Shown one piece after another: positions 35,313 through 45,731 of a stretch of 64,000 nt of DNA. The stretch lies in assembly GCA_027475525.1 (NCBI GenBank), contig JAMWFC010000130.1:496001-560000 (forward strand). The letters are read 5' to 3'. The translations under genes and the position numbers were made by a program. How positions within the stretch are numbered: position 1 is the stretch's first letter; each line of letters begins with the position of its first letter. This stretch comes from Macrolepiota albuminosa. Taxonomy: Eukaryota > Basidiomycota > Agaricomycetes > Agaricales > Agaricaceae. A model generated the notes under the pieces. It was not told the DNA's origin. It ran no database searches and saw only the letters and a list, made by a program, of their open reading frames with translations.

Positions 35313-36237
35313 ACCAGCTTTGACTTAAAGCTGCCAAGGTCAACAATGAGAGGCTCCAGTGTCTCGATTATTATGGCATGCCCTTGTTTATCCCAGGCTG
35401 GGATGGGTGGAGGATAAGGCCTCTGGAATGTCAATCGGATGAGACTCAAAGTCTGAGTCCTCTAGCTGAACAGGCATGAATGGCTGCCCCATCACCTTTT
35501 CATAGTCATTGAGGGCCTCATTGTAGAGGCCCAGCCACACAAATACATAAGCCAGGTACTTCTGCACCATGGCCTTTGAGGGGCAGCTTGCACAGATGGT
35601 GTGAATCAGCACAAACCCAAAGAGGCTGCACCAATGGATGCGCATGGCCCAGTCCATGGCAAGACCGGTCCACACATTGGCCATCCCAGGACAGCCATAA
35701 AGGAGGGCATAGGAGCCCAGAAAGTTCCAAGCAAAAAGTTGCTTTAGATCTGGTGGGGGCATGCTAACAAAGGCCAGCTTCCCATTTTCCTTGCAGCAAT
35801 ACAGCCATAAGAGAACAATCATCTGGAGGATCTGCCCTATCTCCTCTGGACTTATAAAAAGGAGGCAATACTCTTGTATTGCATCTCACCAAGAAGTTGG
35901 AACATGGTTTGGTCCTGAGCTGTGGGGTGGCAATTTAGGCTCACCCACTTGAACTCATTTAACAGAAAATATCCTGTTTGACACTGACAAATTGGCGTAA
36001 ACTAGTTATTAACCAGTGAGTAGAGCCTACAAAGCTCCTGGGAGTTGTAGGGGAATCCCTGAGGTGCAACTCGATACAACTTAGTATGGGGCACAGATGC
36101 TGCGTTGCCTGGTTTCTTGGCCACAAAGGCCCTGGCAGTGCAAGCATCTTGCCTGACAAAGACAGTGTTGGTCGTTGGTGACCAGTAGTATTGAGGACCA
36201 AGCCCTGCATCAAAGAAGGAGTTCTGGTGCTCGATGG
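35313..36237 (-). pseudogene. Element B accessory ORF5, middle piece
   Basis: Lies between elements C and A. It contains CCKENGKLAFVSMPPPDLKQ, NFLGSYALLYGCPGMANVW and RIHWCSLFGFVLIHTICAS, which match element A's ORF5 closely. Its right end (HQNSFFDAGLGPQYYWSP in the shifted frame) continues directly into the piece beyond element C, showing that C split it. Confidence 0.85.
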
Positions 36238-37183
36238 TGATACGACGCTGTACCAGCAGTCAGGGACACAACATGCACCAGAAGTCAAAATAAACATTTA
36301 ATCATAAGGCTGAAAACTGTAAGCCTCCTGGTAGCAGTCTCAACAAATTATATCTCCAAAAACACCCCAATAAATACACAGACAGTACAGAACAAAGGGC
36401 AGGGACCAGCTCAAGCTATCCACTCAACAATAGTCCAACCACTGTAATGGGGAGGGGAAGCATGGGAGCTGGCAGAAGTGACGAAATGGGATCAATTTGT
36501 GATGATCTAGATCAAGATCAGATCTGACAATGCCCAATTTGACATGACTGAAAGGGGAAAGGAAAAGAAGCATGGAGGGATGTCAAAAGAAGCATGGAAT
36601 GCAGGGAAGCACTAAAAGGGGAAAGAAGGATCTATGAATGGGATCGTGCTAAATGGAGCTGAAGCAAATGGGGAAGTGGCAATCAGAGACATCCGGAGGA
36701 ATGGTGGAACAAGAAGTTGAATGGTGGAACTGGTGGCACCGAAACATGCCTCCCAAAAGGGAAATTGGACTATCAAATATGTTCTGGAGGCTGGGGAGTT
36801 GACAACAAAAGAGTCATGTGTAGATAGTGGTCTGTGCACCAGAAAAACAGTATAAATAGCCCAAGTTTAGTAGAGAATAGACAGGCAATTGATAGGCAAA
36901 GGCTCGGTGGTTCCCAGGGAGTGAATCACTTAGGCTAGAGTTTATTGAACACCTCTCATTGGAAGTCTATTGGTAGACAAAGGCTCGGTGGTTCCCAGGG
37001 AGTGAACTGCTTAGGCTGGAGTTTATTGAGAACCTTCTTCTGCCCATCAGGATATTTGATATTCTGTGAAGCACCCAATACATCAAGTTTTTATCATCAA
37101 GCACCAGTGTGGATTAGAGGTCACTTTCTAAGACTTCAAGAAAGCCCCAGAACTATCAGTACTACTTGCAACCAAGTACTACA
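36238..37183 (+). repeat. 5' LTR of element C
   Basis: 946 bp. It contains a TATAAATAG box near 36850 and an imperfect 81-bp internal repeat (36895-37020) whose copies share AAAGGCTCGGTGG. That repeat is present in both LTRs and is imperfect, so it is biological. Confidence 0.92.
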
Positions 37184-37185
37184 TC

Positions 37186-37202
37186 TGGAGCCCACCGCGA
37201 GG
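37186..37202 (+). other. Probable primer-binding site of element C
   Basis: TGGAGCCCACCGCGAGG, two bases after the LTR. Starting TGG it would pair with a tRNA 3' end ...CCA. I do not name the tRNA. Confidence 0.7.
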
Positions 37203-37288
37203 GGCTTTGGCTTAGAAAGTTTACCAACAAGAAACACTGTCATCAAGTTCATTTGTGGACCAGCAAGTCAGGTTCACCTCAAGCTTAA

Positions 37289-38776
37289 TTCAAGATTTCA
37301 TTTGCACCAAGAGGGTCAACCCCAGAGAAGCTAAAGAGGACAGTGCCCAAGCAAAAGGTCAGTCCTAGGGAGCAAGCACACAAGCCCACTACCAGGAGCA
37401 GCAAGACCACCACACTCAATAGTGTTGGGGACCCCGAACAAGTCTTGAGATCAAGAAAGCCAACATCCAAAACTATCAAAATTACAAGTACAAATCTATC
37501 AAATATGCCAGAAGTTACAAGACAAAAATTGCCTCTGTCTACAAGCAGAGATGCACCTAGGTTCACCCACACACAGCCCACTGAAGTCAGGCGCTTCCTC
37601 AGAAAGATGGAGAGTCTCTTCAAGGCTGCAGGGATTAATGATGCTGAGGAGAGGAAGGAGAGGGTGACAGAGTATGTGGATGCAGAGACAGACAGTGAGT
37701 GGAGGGGATTGGACAGTTTTAGTGATGAGTCAAGTTGGGAGGTCTTTGTCAAGGAGGTCCAAGATTCCTACCCAGAGGCAATCTCTGATGAGGGGAGTGT
37801 GGCAGTACTTGACAGGATCTGTAGAGAGCATGCAAGGTTGGGACAGAATGACACAGAAGAGATCCATGCACTGGTCAGGAAGTTTAGGGCTGAAGCCAAG
37901 AAGTTGAAGGGGGTGCTTGGAAATGGGGCACTGGTTGAGAAGTTCACTAAGTGCTTCATCCCAGCCTTCAGGGAACTTATACTGGCTCAGGCCTTGCAAA
38001 AATATGGTCATTATAGTGACATAACCAGGAGGAGACACAAGGATGATAGATATGATCTGAAGGAAATCATCAATGTGGTGGCTATTTTGGTTGATTCTGG
38101 AACCTCATTCAGGGACAATGACAGTCCACAGGAGAAGGTCCCAGGGGTGATCAAAGTCAAGCAAGAGCCAGATTGGGAGACTGAGGGGAGGTTAGCTAAC
38201 CTCCAGGATGGAGTCATGGCTCTGGGGAAGGAGATGAGCAGTCTGAGAGGTTTCATGCAGACTATGAACAATGAGTGGAAGGCAAAGAGCCAGGTTCCTA
38301 TGCAGGGAGGTCTGCAGAATAGGATGGGGATGCCTGCTCAGGCCTTGCAGACTGTTCAGTTTCAAGGAGGCAACAGTTCAGCAGCAGGAATAAACTGTTA
38401 TCATTGTTGGGAGCTGGGACATAGGACCATTGACTGTGAATACCTCAGGACTCAAGTCCAAGAAGGCAAGCTTATTCTTGTTGAAGGCAGGCCTAGGCTA
38501 CCTTCTGGGGATCCTATTCCCAGGAGTCCACCTAATGTGTCTCCCAAGGAGAGGGTCAATGCTATCATGGACTCTAAAGCTGCTGCCTTCTATGGCTGGG
38601 TAGAAGAGCCAGTCACTGTGGTGCCTAGTGTGTCTACATATGTGCAGGCAGTGCCCAAGGAGAAAGAGGATTTGGAGAAGAAGATAGAGGAGCTGCAGAG
38701 CTTGGTGGCAAGTCTGATAACTACTAGGAGTCAGACTTATGAGAAGAACACCCAGCAGAAGCAGGAGGGTTTTTAG
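37289..38776 (+). CDS. Element C gag with zinc knuckle
   Basis: The frame is open from 37289 to TAG 38774-38776. The first ATG is at 37505 (MPEVTRQKLPLSTSRD), so about 424 residues, unless translation starts at a non-AUG codon further up (GTG at 37343). The N-terminal part is basic. The middle (TEVRRFLRKMESLFKAAGIN, ERVTEYVDAETDSEWRGLD, EDSYPEAISDEGSVAV-like helices) resembles retrotransposon capsid. The knuckle is CYHCWELGHRTIDC near 38395. A C-terminal coiled coil (EKEDLEKKIEELQSLVASL) follows, which is unusual for gag. It would package element RNA, either alone or with proteins of a partner element. Confidence 0.8.
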   Translation, partial: FKISFAPRGSTPEKLKRTVPKQKVSPREQAHKPTTRSSKTTTLNSVGDPEQVLRSRKPTSKTIKITSTNLSNMPEVTRQKLPLSTSRDAPRFTHTQPTEVRRFLRKMESLFKAAGINDAEERKERVTEYVDAETDSEWRGLDSFSDESSWEVFVKEVQDSYPEAISDEGSVAVLDRICREHARLGQNDTEEIHALVRKFRAEAKKLKGVLGNGALVEKFTKCFIPAFRELILAQALQKYGHYSDITRRRHKDDRYDLKEIINVVAILVDSGTSFRDNDSPQEKVPGVIKVKQEPDWETEGRLANLQDGVMALGKEMSSLRGFMQTMNNEWKAKSQVPMQGGLQNRMGMPAQALQTVQFQGGNSSAAGINCYHCWELGHRTIDCEYLRTQVQEGKLILVEGRPRLPSGDPIPRSPPNVSPKERVNAIMDSKAAAFYGWVEEPVTVVPSVSTYVQAVPKEKEDLEKKIEELQSLVASLITTRSQTYEKNTQQKQEGF

Positions 38777-38787
38777 AGAACTCAAGG

Positions 38788-39869
38788 ATGGTGGCAGATG
38801 GAAGGGTCCAGCCTGAATTGAGGACACCACTACCACCTGAGAGTGATCTGAAAAGGCAAAGGGGAGTTATAGAAGTAGGCAAAGGGAACCTGCCCTTTGA
38901 GCAGGTGCCTGCTGTCAATGGGATCTGAAAAGGCAAAGGGGAGTTATAGAAGTAGGCAAAGGGAACCTGCCCTTTGAGCAGGTGCCTGCTGTCAATGGGG
39001 AGAAAATAGTAAAATTTCAAAATGACAAGAAAGAGCTGTACCAGCCCAGAGTTTGGCAGAGAAGGGAGGATGAGATTGTCAGCAAAATATTGGACAATGA
39101 GGTGACAATTTCTACAAGGGAATTGTTGAAGGTGCCAGCCTTGCAGGAGGCTATGGAGAAGACTTGGAGAAGGAGAGAAGGTGCTACCAAGTGGACAGCA
39201 GCCAAGGTCTTTGCACAGGAGGATAGAAGTGCCTCTGTAATGAGCCAGGTCAATATAGATGACTTGCCTCAACCAGGGTACCATATCTCTCAGAGTGAAG
39301 AAGAGGGGATTCCAAAGGGATCAGTGGTTCATGAGGACTGTGTGGCTACCTTCTTGGAACAGCTTCCACCAGGGAATAGGCCAGAAGTGGTCTATGTGGC
39401 CAGAGACTTACAAGTGTTGAGGTCTCTGTACCCTAGTGTGAATGACCAAGCTAAGGTAGAGGCTATATTGGACAGTGGGTCCCAGATTGTGTGCATGGCA
39501 TTGGACAAGGCACTAAGTTTGGGATTGACTTGGGATCCTGGCATAAGGTTGCGCATGGAGAGTGCTAATCAACAAGTCAATGAGTCTTTGGGGATGGCCA
39601 AGAATGTGCCCTTCAAGTTTGCTGAGGGTTTCACAATATACTTGCAAGTGCATATATTTGAGAAACCTGCCTATACAGTATTACTGGGGAGGCCATTTGA
39701 TACAGCCACTGAAAGTAATGTGCAGAACTTGAAGGATGGTAGTGCCATGATTACTATTCGAAATCCTAATACTGGGAAGAGGACTGTGCTACCTACTTAT
39801 GAGAGGGGCAAGGCACCCTCTAGTGGCAACCAAGAGGAGTTGGGAAAAGCTTCAGCCTTGAGGAGTTGA
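38788..39869 (+). CDS. Element C retropepsin-type protease ORF
   Basis: Begins MVADGRVQPELRTPLPPESD at 38788, 11 bases after the gag stop and in another frame. With one copy of the 77-bp duplication (38845-38998) removed the frame is continuous to TGA 39867-39869. The retropepsin part has VEAILDSGSQIVCMALDKAL with the DSG active site and YTVLLGRPFDTATES with the conserved flap-side LLGRPF. No RT domain follows in any frame. A further open frame in another phase, 39872-40135 (IPDQGEAAVMIEGSEEEGVW), may be its acidic extension after a shift. Confidence 0.75.
38845..38998. repeat. 77-bp exact tandem duplication 9
   Basis: Copies 38845-38921 and 38922-38998, at the start of the element C protease ORF. 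Confidence 0.95.
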
Positions 39870-40269
39870 TTCCAGATCAAGGAGAGGCTGCTGTAATGAT
39901 AGAGGGGAGTGAGGAGGAAGGTGTCTGGATCCAGGGGTACTGTGTCAAGGAAAAGAGTTTTGAGCAGCAAGAACTCAGAGATGTGTACTTGGCTGTTTAC
40001 CATGCTACTGGAGGAGAAGGGGAAAGGACAGGGCAGTTGCTGGGAGCTTATCTGAATAGAGAGCTAGGCTACCTATCTAGAGAGTTAAAGAGTGGGGGGG
40101 AGAAAAGTCAGGCAACAAATCACTCTGCCCACTAGTAGTGAAGACCAGATTGGCATTACACCATCTAAACTACAAGAACTAAGGGAAGAGAAGAATGAAG
40201 GACAGGCAGAAGAGGACCTCTACCTCAGGAATGTACACCTAGGGGAAGAACAGGAAGAATAACTCAGTC

Positions 40270-40770
40270 TTCCTGTCCTGGGGTTCTGGCAAAAGTGCAG
40301 AAAACATGTGTTGACATTGTGCAATAATTGATACAATTGCTACAAACAAACTACATGGGTTTGGGAAGAAGTTGGTGGGTGTAGAAGGGAACAAGAAGAG
40401 GGTTGGGTCAACGAGCATGCGTTATCACGTTGACGTGCGCAAGAGCGTTCTCGGAAACGTGACCACGTGCTGGTCACGTTGACTTCAGCTGGTGCTCCTG
40501 ATTTGATACTCAAATCGTCGGTGCACCTGCTTATATAACGTTGTCACGCGTAATTGAGCACGTGCTTACGTCAACAATTGAACGCGTCGACACGCGAATA
40601 TATATTGTCGTCAACGTATTGGGCATGAGTGGACAAAGTTTGCCAGTGCAGGACTCTGAATGAGGGGAACAGGGAGGAAATGTATTGGTCAAAGCTACGG
40701 ACAGGAGTTTGTGTCTACGACGTAGCATAAGGAATCAAGTATTCCAGCGCAAAAGTGCGCCTGTGCAGAG
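40270..40770 (+). other. Non-coding leader of the element C repeat block
   Basis: No ORF. A cluster of short inverted CACGTTGACGTG/CACGTGCTGGTCACG-type motifs lies at 40420-40570, with TATATAACG near 40533 that could be a promoter. Confidence 0.4.
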
Positions 40771-41800
40771 TCGAACGCGCGGTCCGCCAGACCAAGCTGT
40801 CGTCCACGCACGTAAGGCGTAAAAGTCAGAAGGATACCCTGTAGTCGTGGCCATGCGTGGGGACGTCGAAAGGGGACAAACAGGGATAATGGTACCAGGG
40901 TACGGGAACCCTGTAGCCAAGCGGGGATCAGGAAACCATGGTTCCGCGTAGCTGGAATGATGGCGCAGTCAGTGGGAAGAATGCGTCGTGACACGCACGA
41001 GCAGGGATAAAGCGTCGACTCGCAAAGAGTACGCTTGGTTGGAGTCGAACGCACGGTCAGATGGATTCACTGATATGGTCTATGTGAGGGTGACGACTAA
41101 GGCGTAAAAGAATAAAAGGGCGTCGCCTGCGCGGGTGAAAGTAAGGCGTCGAAATCGAGCGAAAGGGGAAAGGGATGTGTACCAGAAAGAGGGAACCGTG
41201 TATCGAGGTGGAAAAGCGAGTTCGGTGGTTCCGCGTGATCGGAGGAGCACGGCAAGAAAGGGTTGCCGTGGTTCCGCGTGATCCGAGGAACAAAGGGGAT
41301 TAGGGAACGACGAGGACAGTAAGCGTGTCTAGTGTTAAGGGGGGATACATGGCCAGGAGGCCTGGGATAGCAGAGGCAGAGTGGGTACGGAAAAGCGCTG
41401 GGAGGGGACTTACAACACGCACCTAGACAGAGGCAACCGCACGGTTAGGCGGAAGACTATTGTTGTCTACGCACGTTACGACTAAGACGTGAAAATCCAG
41501 AAAAGGATACCCTGCTAATGCCGTCCGTGTGCGCGTGTAGGAGGGAGACGTCGTAATAGAGAGAAAGGGGATAAAAATGAGTGCAGGAGTCTGAGACAGC
41601 CGTGATGTCTCAGACGTGTCCGAGTACTGAAATTCGGTGAAAGTTGCCGTGGTTCCGTGTGATCAGGGGGGAAGGGATTAATGAATGAAGGCAGATGGAG
41701 TGTCGACGTCCCGTGTTACAGGGGAAGCCATGGCCAGGCGGTCTGTGGTAACGGTGGCAAGATGGGACGGGTGCAGAGAGGCAGGACGTAAGGGCAAGAA
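40771..41800. repeat. Three divergent tandem repeats of about 270-390 bp in element C
   Basis: Units start near 40771, 41042 and 41430. Shared blocks in the same order are a CGCACGGT start, GACTAAGGCGTAAAA-like, GGATACCCTG-like (units 1 and 3), GACGTCG..GAAAGGGGA, GTGGTTCCGCGTGATC (also doubled inside unit 2) and CATGGCCAGG (units 2 and 3). No protein frame crosses them. Confidence 0.65.
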
Positions 41801-42074
41801 CACACTCCGAAACCGTCAGTGTGGGGAAAACAAAGAGTTACCCCACACGATCGGATAAATGAGGAACCGAGTAGTGGGAACAACGGTCCGGGTAAGGGAA
41901 GCGAAAAGAAGTGATGGGCAGTTCGGATCAGCGGATCCGCAGAAGCTGATCATGATCGATCAAGAAGCTTGACATCACTGATACGTCGCGCAAGTTAGAG
42001 ACGTCGAAAAACAAGTTTATTGCACGCAGCAAGCAGGTTTATTGACCTACGAAGTAGCTACAGAACTATTATAA

Positions 42075-42733
42075 CTACAAAGTAGCTTCAATAGCACTGT
42101 CTATTGCGTCAGCTTTGGGATCCGGCCCAGGGATTTCAACATCCGGGCTTTCGATGGCTGGCTAGGGAAATAGAGGTGTTGAGCGTAAAAATGGATGCGA
42201 GCAACCAGAAATACGAACCGAATTGGTGCTGGAACCGACGTAAAGATCTCCAATCTTAACGCCAGCATCGGATACGTCTCGGTTGTCAAGCACAGTATGT
42301 ACGGCCTCGCAGCGTGCAGTGAACTGTTTGTACAGTTGTGGAGCCACGTCGAGCACAAAGAGTGGCTGGCAGGCGGTTTGCTCAAGGACTTGTGCATAAT
42401 CTTGGAGAGTGGCACAGGAAACCTTGCCATCCTTGGCAAGTATGTGGTCAGTCTCATCAGGAAGAGCCTGCACACAGGAGCTATCGGGTTGATAAGAAGC
42501 TGCATGGAAAAAGTTAAAAGTGGAATTATGTAATAGGGAGAGAAAAACGCACCAACAGAGGGTTGAACTCAAGGCCTCTTGGCTTTGAGTGCCGCCTCGG
42601 GTGTGGGCGAAGGGAAAGCAGCAATGTGCTTGATGGACTTGATCTGTTGATTCTTATCACGGATAACGGCATCCTCAAAGAGAGAGTAGAGGTCAGGACC
42701 ATGGGGTCTTTTAGGACCAGTAGGGGGAGCCAT
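42075..42733 (-). pseudogene. Antisense three-exon gene carried by element C, one premature stop
   Basis: Opposite to gag. Exons 42733-42553, 42499-42219 and 42161-42075 (181, 281, 87 nt) join in frame through GT-AG introns (donors GTGCGT and GTTCGT, acceptors CAG and TAG) to 182 codons plus stop. Exon 1 starts MAPPTGPKRPHGPDLYSLFE, exon 2 has ALPDETDHILAKDGKVSCAT, LQDYAQVLEQTACQPLFVLD and KQFTARCEAVHTVLDNRDVS, exon 3 has SPDVEIPGPDPKADAID. One in-frame TGA (42571-42569) would be CGA before a single C-to-T change. TTTAAA at about 42770-42780 could be its promoter. I recognise no family. An exact three-way frame match is hard to explain by chance. Confidence 0.65.
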
Positions 42734-42930
42734 GGAGGAATGGTGAAGTGAGGATGTGATGGACAGTAAGGAGGGTTTAAATGGTCTTTGAAGCAACAGG
42801 GAAGACAGCAAAACATGCAAAAGAAACCTACAAACCTTACAGGAGGTCCAGACAAAAATTTTGATATGATGGTGAAGAAATGGGACTTGACCTAATCTGG
42901 AACTGTGAATGACTGAGGACAGTCTTTATT

Positions 42931-43890
42931 TGGTGGGGGGGAGATGATACGACGCTGTACCAGCAGTCAGGGACACAACATGCACCAGAAGTCAAAATAA
43001 ACATTTAATCATAAGGCTGAAAACTGTAAGCCTCCTGGTAGCAGTCTCAACAAATTATATCTCCAAAAACACCCCAATAAATACACAGACAGTACAGAAC
43101 AAAGGGCAGGGACCAGCTCAAGCTATCCACTCAACAATAGTCCAACCACTGTAATGGGGAGGGGAAGCATGGGAGCTGGCAGAAGTGACGAAATGGGATC
43201 AATTTGTGATGATCTAGATCAAGATCAGATCTGACAATGCCCAATTTGACATGACTGAAAGGGGAAAGGAAAAGAAGCATGGAGGGATGTCAAAAGAAGC
43301 ATGGAATGCAGGGAAGCACTAAAAGGGGAAAGAAGGATCTATGAATGGGATCGTGCTAAATGGAGCTGAAGCAAATGGGGAAGTGGCAATCAGAGACATC
43401 CGGAGGAATGGTGGAACAAGAAGTTGAATGGTGGAACTGGTGGCACCGAAACATGCCTCCCAAAAGGGAAATTGGACTATCAAATATGTTCTGGAGGCTG
43501 GGGAGTTGACAACAAAAGAGTCATGTGTAGATAGTGGTCTGTGCACCAGAAAAACAGTATAAATAGCCCAAGTTTAGTAGAGAATAGACAGGCAATTGAT
43601 AGGCAAAGGCTCGGTGGTTCCCAGGGAGTGAATCACTTAGGCTAGAGTTTATTGAACACCTCTCATTGGAAGTCTATTGGTAGACAAAGGCTCGGTGGTT
43701 CCCAGGGAGTGAACTGCTTAGGCTGGAGTTTATTGAGAACCTTCTTCTGCCCATCAGGATATTTGATATTCTGTGAAGCACCCAATACATCAAGTTTTTA
43801 TCATCAAGCACCAGTGTGGATTAGAGGTCACTTTCTAAGACTTCAAGAAAGCCCCAGAACTATCAGTACTACTTGCAACCAAGTACTACA
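42931..43890 (+). repeat. Polypurine tract and 3' LTR of element C
   Basis: GGTGGGGGGGAGA (about 42931-42944) precedes the LTR 42945-43890, which is at a constant offset of 6707 bp from the 5' copy from end to end. Confidence 0.92.
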
Positions 43891-44168
43891 ATGGACTGAT
43901 CACAATAGATCACCATGCCAAGCGCATTGGGGATGCATCTGAAATCCTCCTCGAGGTGAGCTGCCTCCTTTTTGGCACTGTCTTGTGCCTGACATTCCAT
44001 CTTGGCCCATTAATTGCTGTTGTGCTGTTCACACACCATATGTTGTGCTGCTGTCTTGTGCAGCACAGAGGATTCCATACAAGCCTCTTCAGGCTCTTTA
44101 TACCAGTCATCATCAGAGAGCAGCAATGGCATACTAATTGGCGCTGCATTCTCCGACCATGGGTCCAT
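43891..44168 (-). pseudogene. Element B accessory ORF5, 5' piece
   Basis: ATG at 44168 reads MDPWSENAAPISMPLLLSDD, aligning with ORF5 of element A, then runs to the insertion point of element C at IYCDQSIEHQNS. Stops are scattered. Confidence 0.8.
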
Positions 44169-44603
44169 TGCTCACACTGTGCAAGGGTACTGCTCAGGTG
44201 GTCCCTCTACCAACACCGCAGGAAGGAAAGGTATTTTTGTCTGGGGGCATCTTTTGGTGCGCCCTCTAAAAAGACCACATTGATATATGAGTGGCTCTTG
44301 AGTTGCTTATCCTGTTGATCCTTGCAGGGTTGCGAGGCCTTAGTCTTGGCAGGGCAACTGCCCTCGCCCTAGAGACTCTGCTTCCCAGAGTGCATAATCA
44401 ATACCATGGATTGAGGTCATGAGGACGTGATCTCCAATGTACTACTAGTAAGGTGCTGGATGAGCTGGGAGGCAGCTGGGACTGAAACATCATCATAGGG
44501 CAGAATGTCTTGCCCCAAGCTAGCTTCTTGGCCACAAATGGGACTGCTCAATAAGCTTGAGTGGGAGGGCACGTCCTCCACTCCTTGCTGATGCACCCTT
44601 TTG

Positions 44604-45600
44604 CTAGAGGTCAGTGTTCCAACTCAGGGGTGTAGATTGCCACTTGCAAGCAGCCAAAAGTGCAAGGAGATCTGTTTTACGCTGTGCATGCATGTGGTCT
44701 ATGTTGTCTATCATCCAACTGATGAGGATAACAGCCTTCATGTTGTGGAGGAATAATGTGTTTGCAGATACATCGTACCTGTTGTCCCCCATACACTGGA
44801 GGAGAGTAGCCAGGACCTCATCCCAGTGGTGCGTGGGCTCATCAGCCTATGCTTTTCCTTTGTTGCATTGAGGATGTGACTTGGCTTCCAGGCTGGGCTC
44901 GGGTTGGTGTGGCATATTCAGCTGCTGAAGAAGGGAGAGCCTAGCCAGGCCCTCTGTTGGCACTTCAGTACCAGCACTTTCTATACTGAAAGTTTTTGCA
45001 TCATCTGATGCTGTTGTTGCTTGCATGAAAGCAGTAGGGTTGCTCCTCTTATGCAATGCCTGCACCAAGGCACTAGACAGTGACTGTGCTGCATTCTTGA
45101 ATACAGTGGCTGCCTGTTTGGAGGAGGTGACATTGCCTCCCATGAGTGTGGCGTCATATAGTGTGCTATACTGAGGCATTGTGCTTCACATTTCCATCCA
45201 CAGGAATGGCACCACTCCTGCCATACCAGCTATAGCTAGATTATGGGGCAGCATAAACAGGAGGATGGATGCTAGTCCCATTGCTCCCGATGCCATTGCT
45301 AGGGCTTGACTCCAGCCTGGCATCATCTGAGGGCCTAACTGCTCCAGATAAGGCCCTTGTTGGGGTTGGCCCTTAGTAGTTTGGGGCACTGAAGTGCCCA
45401 CAACAGTCTGACAAGGTGGAAAACTGCTACTGGGTGTGTTTTGGGGCAGGAAGCTGCTCTGCATAAGTTGTTGTAGTGGGTAGCCCACCATGGATTGTTG
45501 CTGCTGCTGTGAGAAGCCCATAGCCTGCTGTGATTGTCCCCATTGGGGCACATTTTTGGTCAGTGGAGGAGCCATCTGCCTCCTCCATCAGCCAATGGTA
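44604..45600 (-). pseudogene. Element B accessory ORF3 and ORF4
   Basis: ORF3 remnant 45575-45186 (MAPPLTKNVPQWGQSQQAMG ... FLWMEM) ends in TGA; ORF4's ATG follows after six bases in frame (MPQYSTLYDATLMGGN, 45179 downward), exactly as in element A. ORF4 continues to GDNRYDV and then, without A's extra base, FLHNMKAVILISWMIDNIDH to about 44604. Confidence 0.75.
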
Positions 45601-45731
45601 CAACCAATAGTGAAAAAATGCTTTGCTGCTAGTGAAGAAAGAAGAAAAAAAGAAATCCAAATTCTTTTTACTGTTTCAGCCACAGCTGCTGACAAACCCT
45701 GCCAAGCCATGATCAGCATTGTCAATCAAAA

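Larger units (their letters stand above)
36238..43890 (+). mobile_element. Element C: 7.65-kb LTR retrotransposon with gag-protease only, plus an antisense spliced gene
   Basis: LTRs of 946 bp (36238-37183 and 42945-43890), start TGATACGACG, end AGTACTACA, and look identical by eye. They are flanked by a 4-bp duplication ATGG; deleting the element and one ATGG restores element B's ORF5 in frame. Inside are a primer site, gag, an aspartic protease region, a 1-kb block of tandem repeats, a three-exon antisense gene and a polypurine tract. No reverse transcriptase, RNase H or integrase motif was found, so it appears non-autonomous. Confidence 0.9.

Noticed and set aside
36612..36839. 75-codon minus-strand ORF, present identically at 43319-43546
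   Set aside because: It lies inside both LTRs of element C, which explains the identity; no evidence of coding.
36895..37020. Imperfect 81-bp tandem repeat
   Set aside because: Not in the 77-bp artefact class: the unit differs, the copies have mismatches, and it is present in both LTRs.
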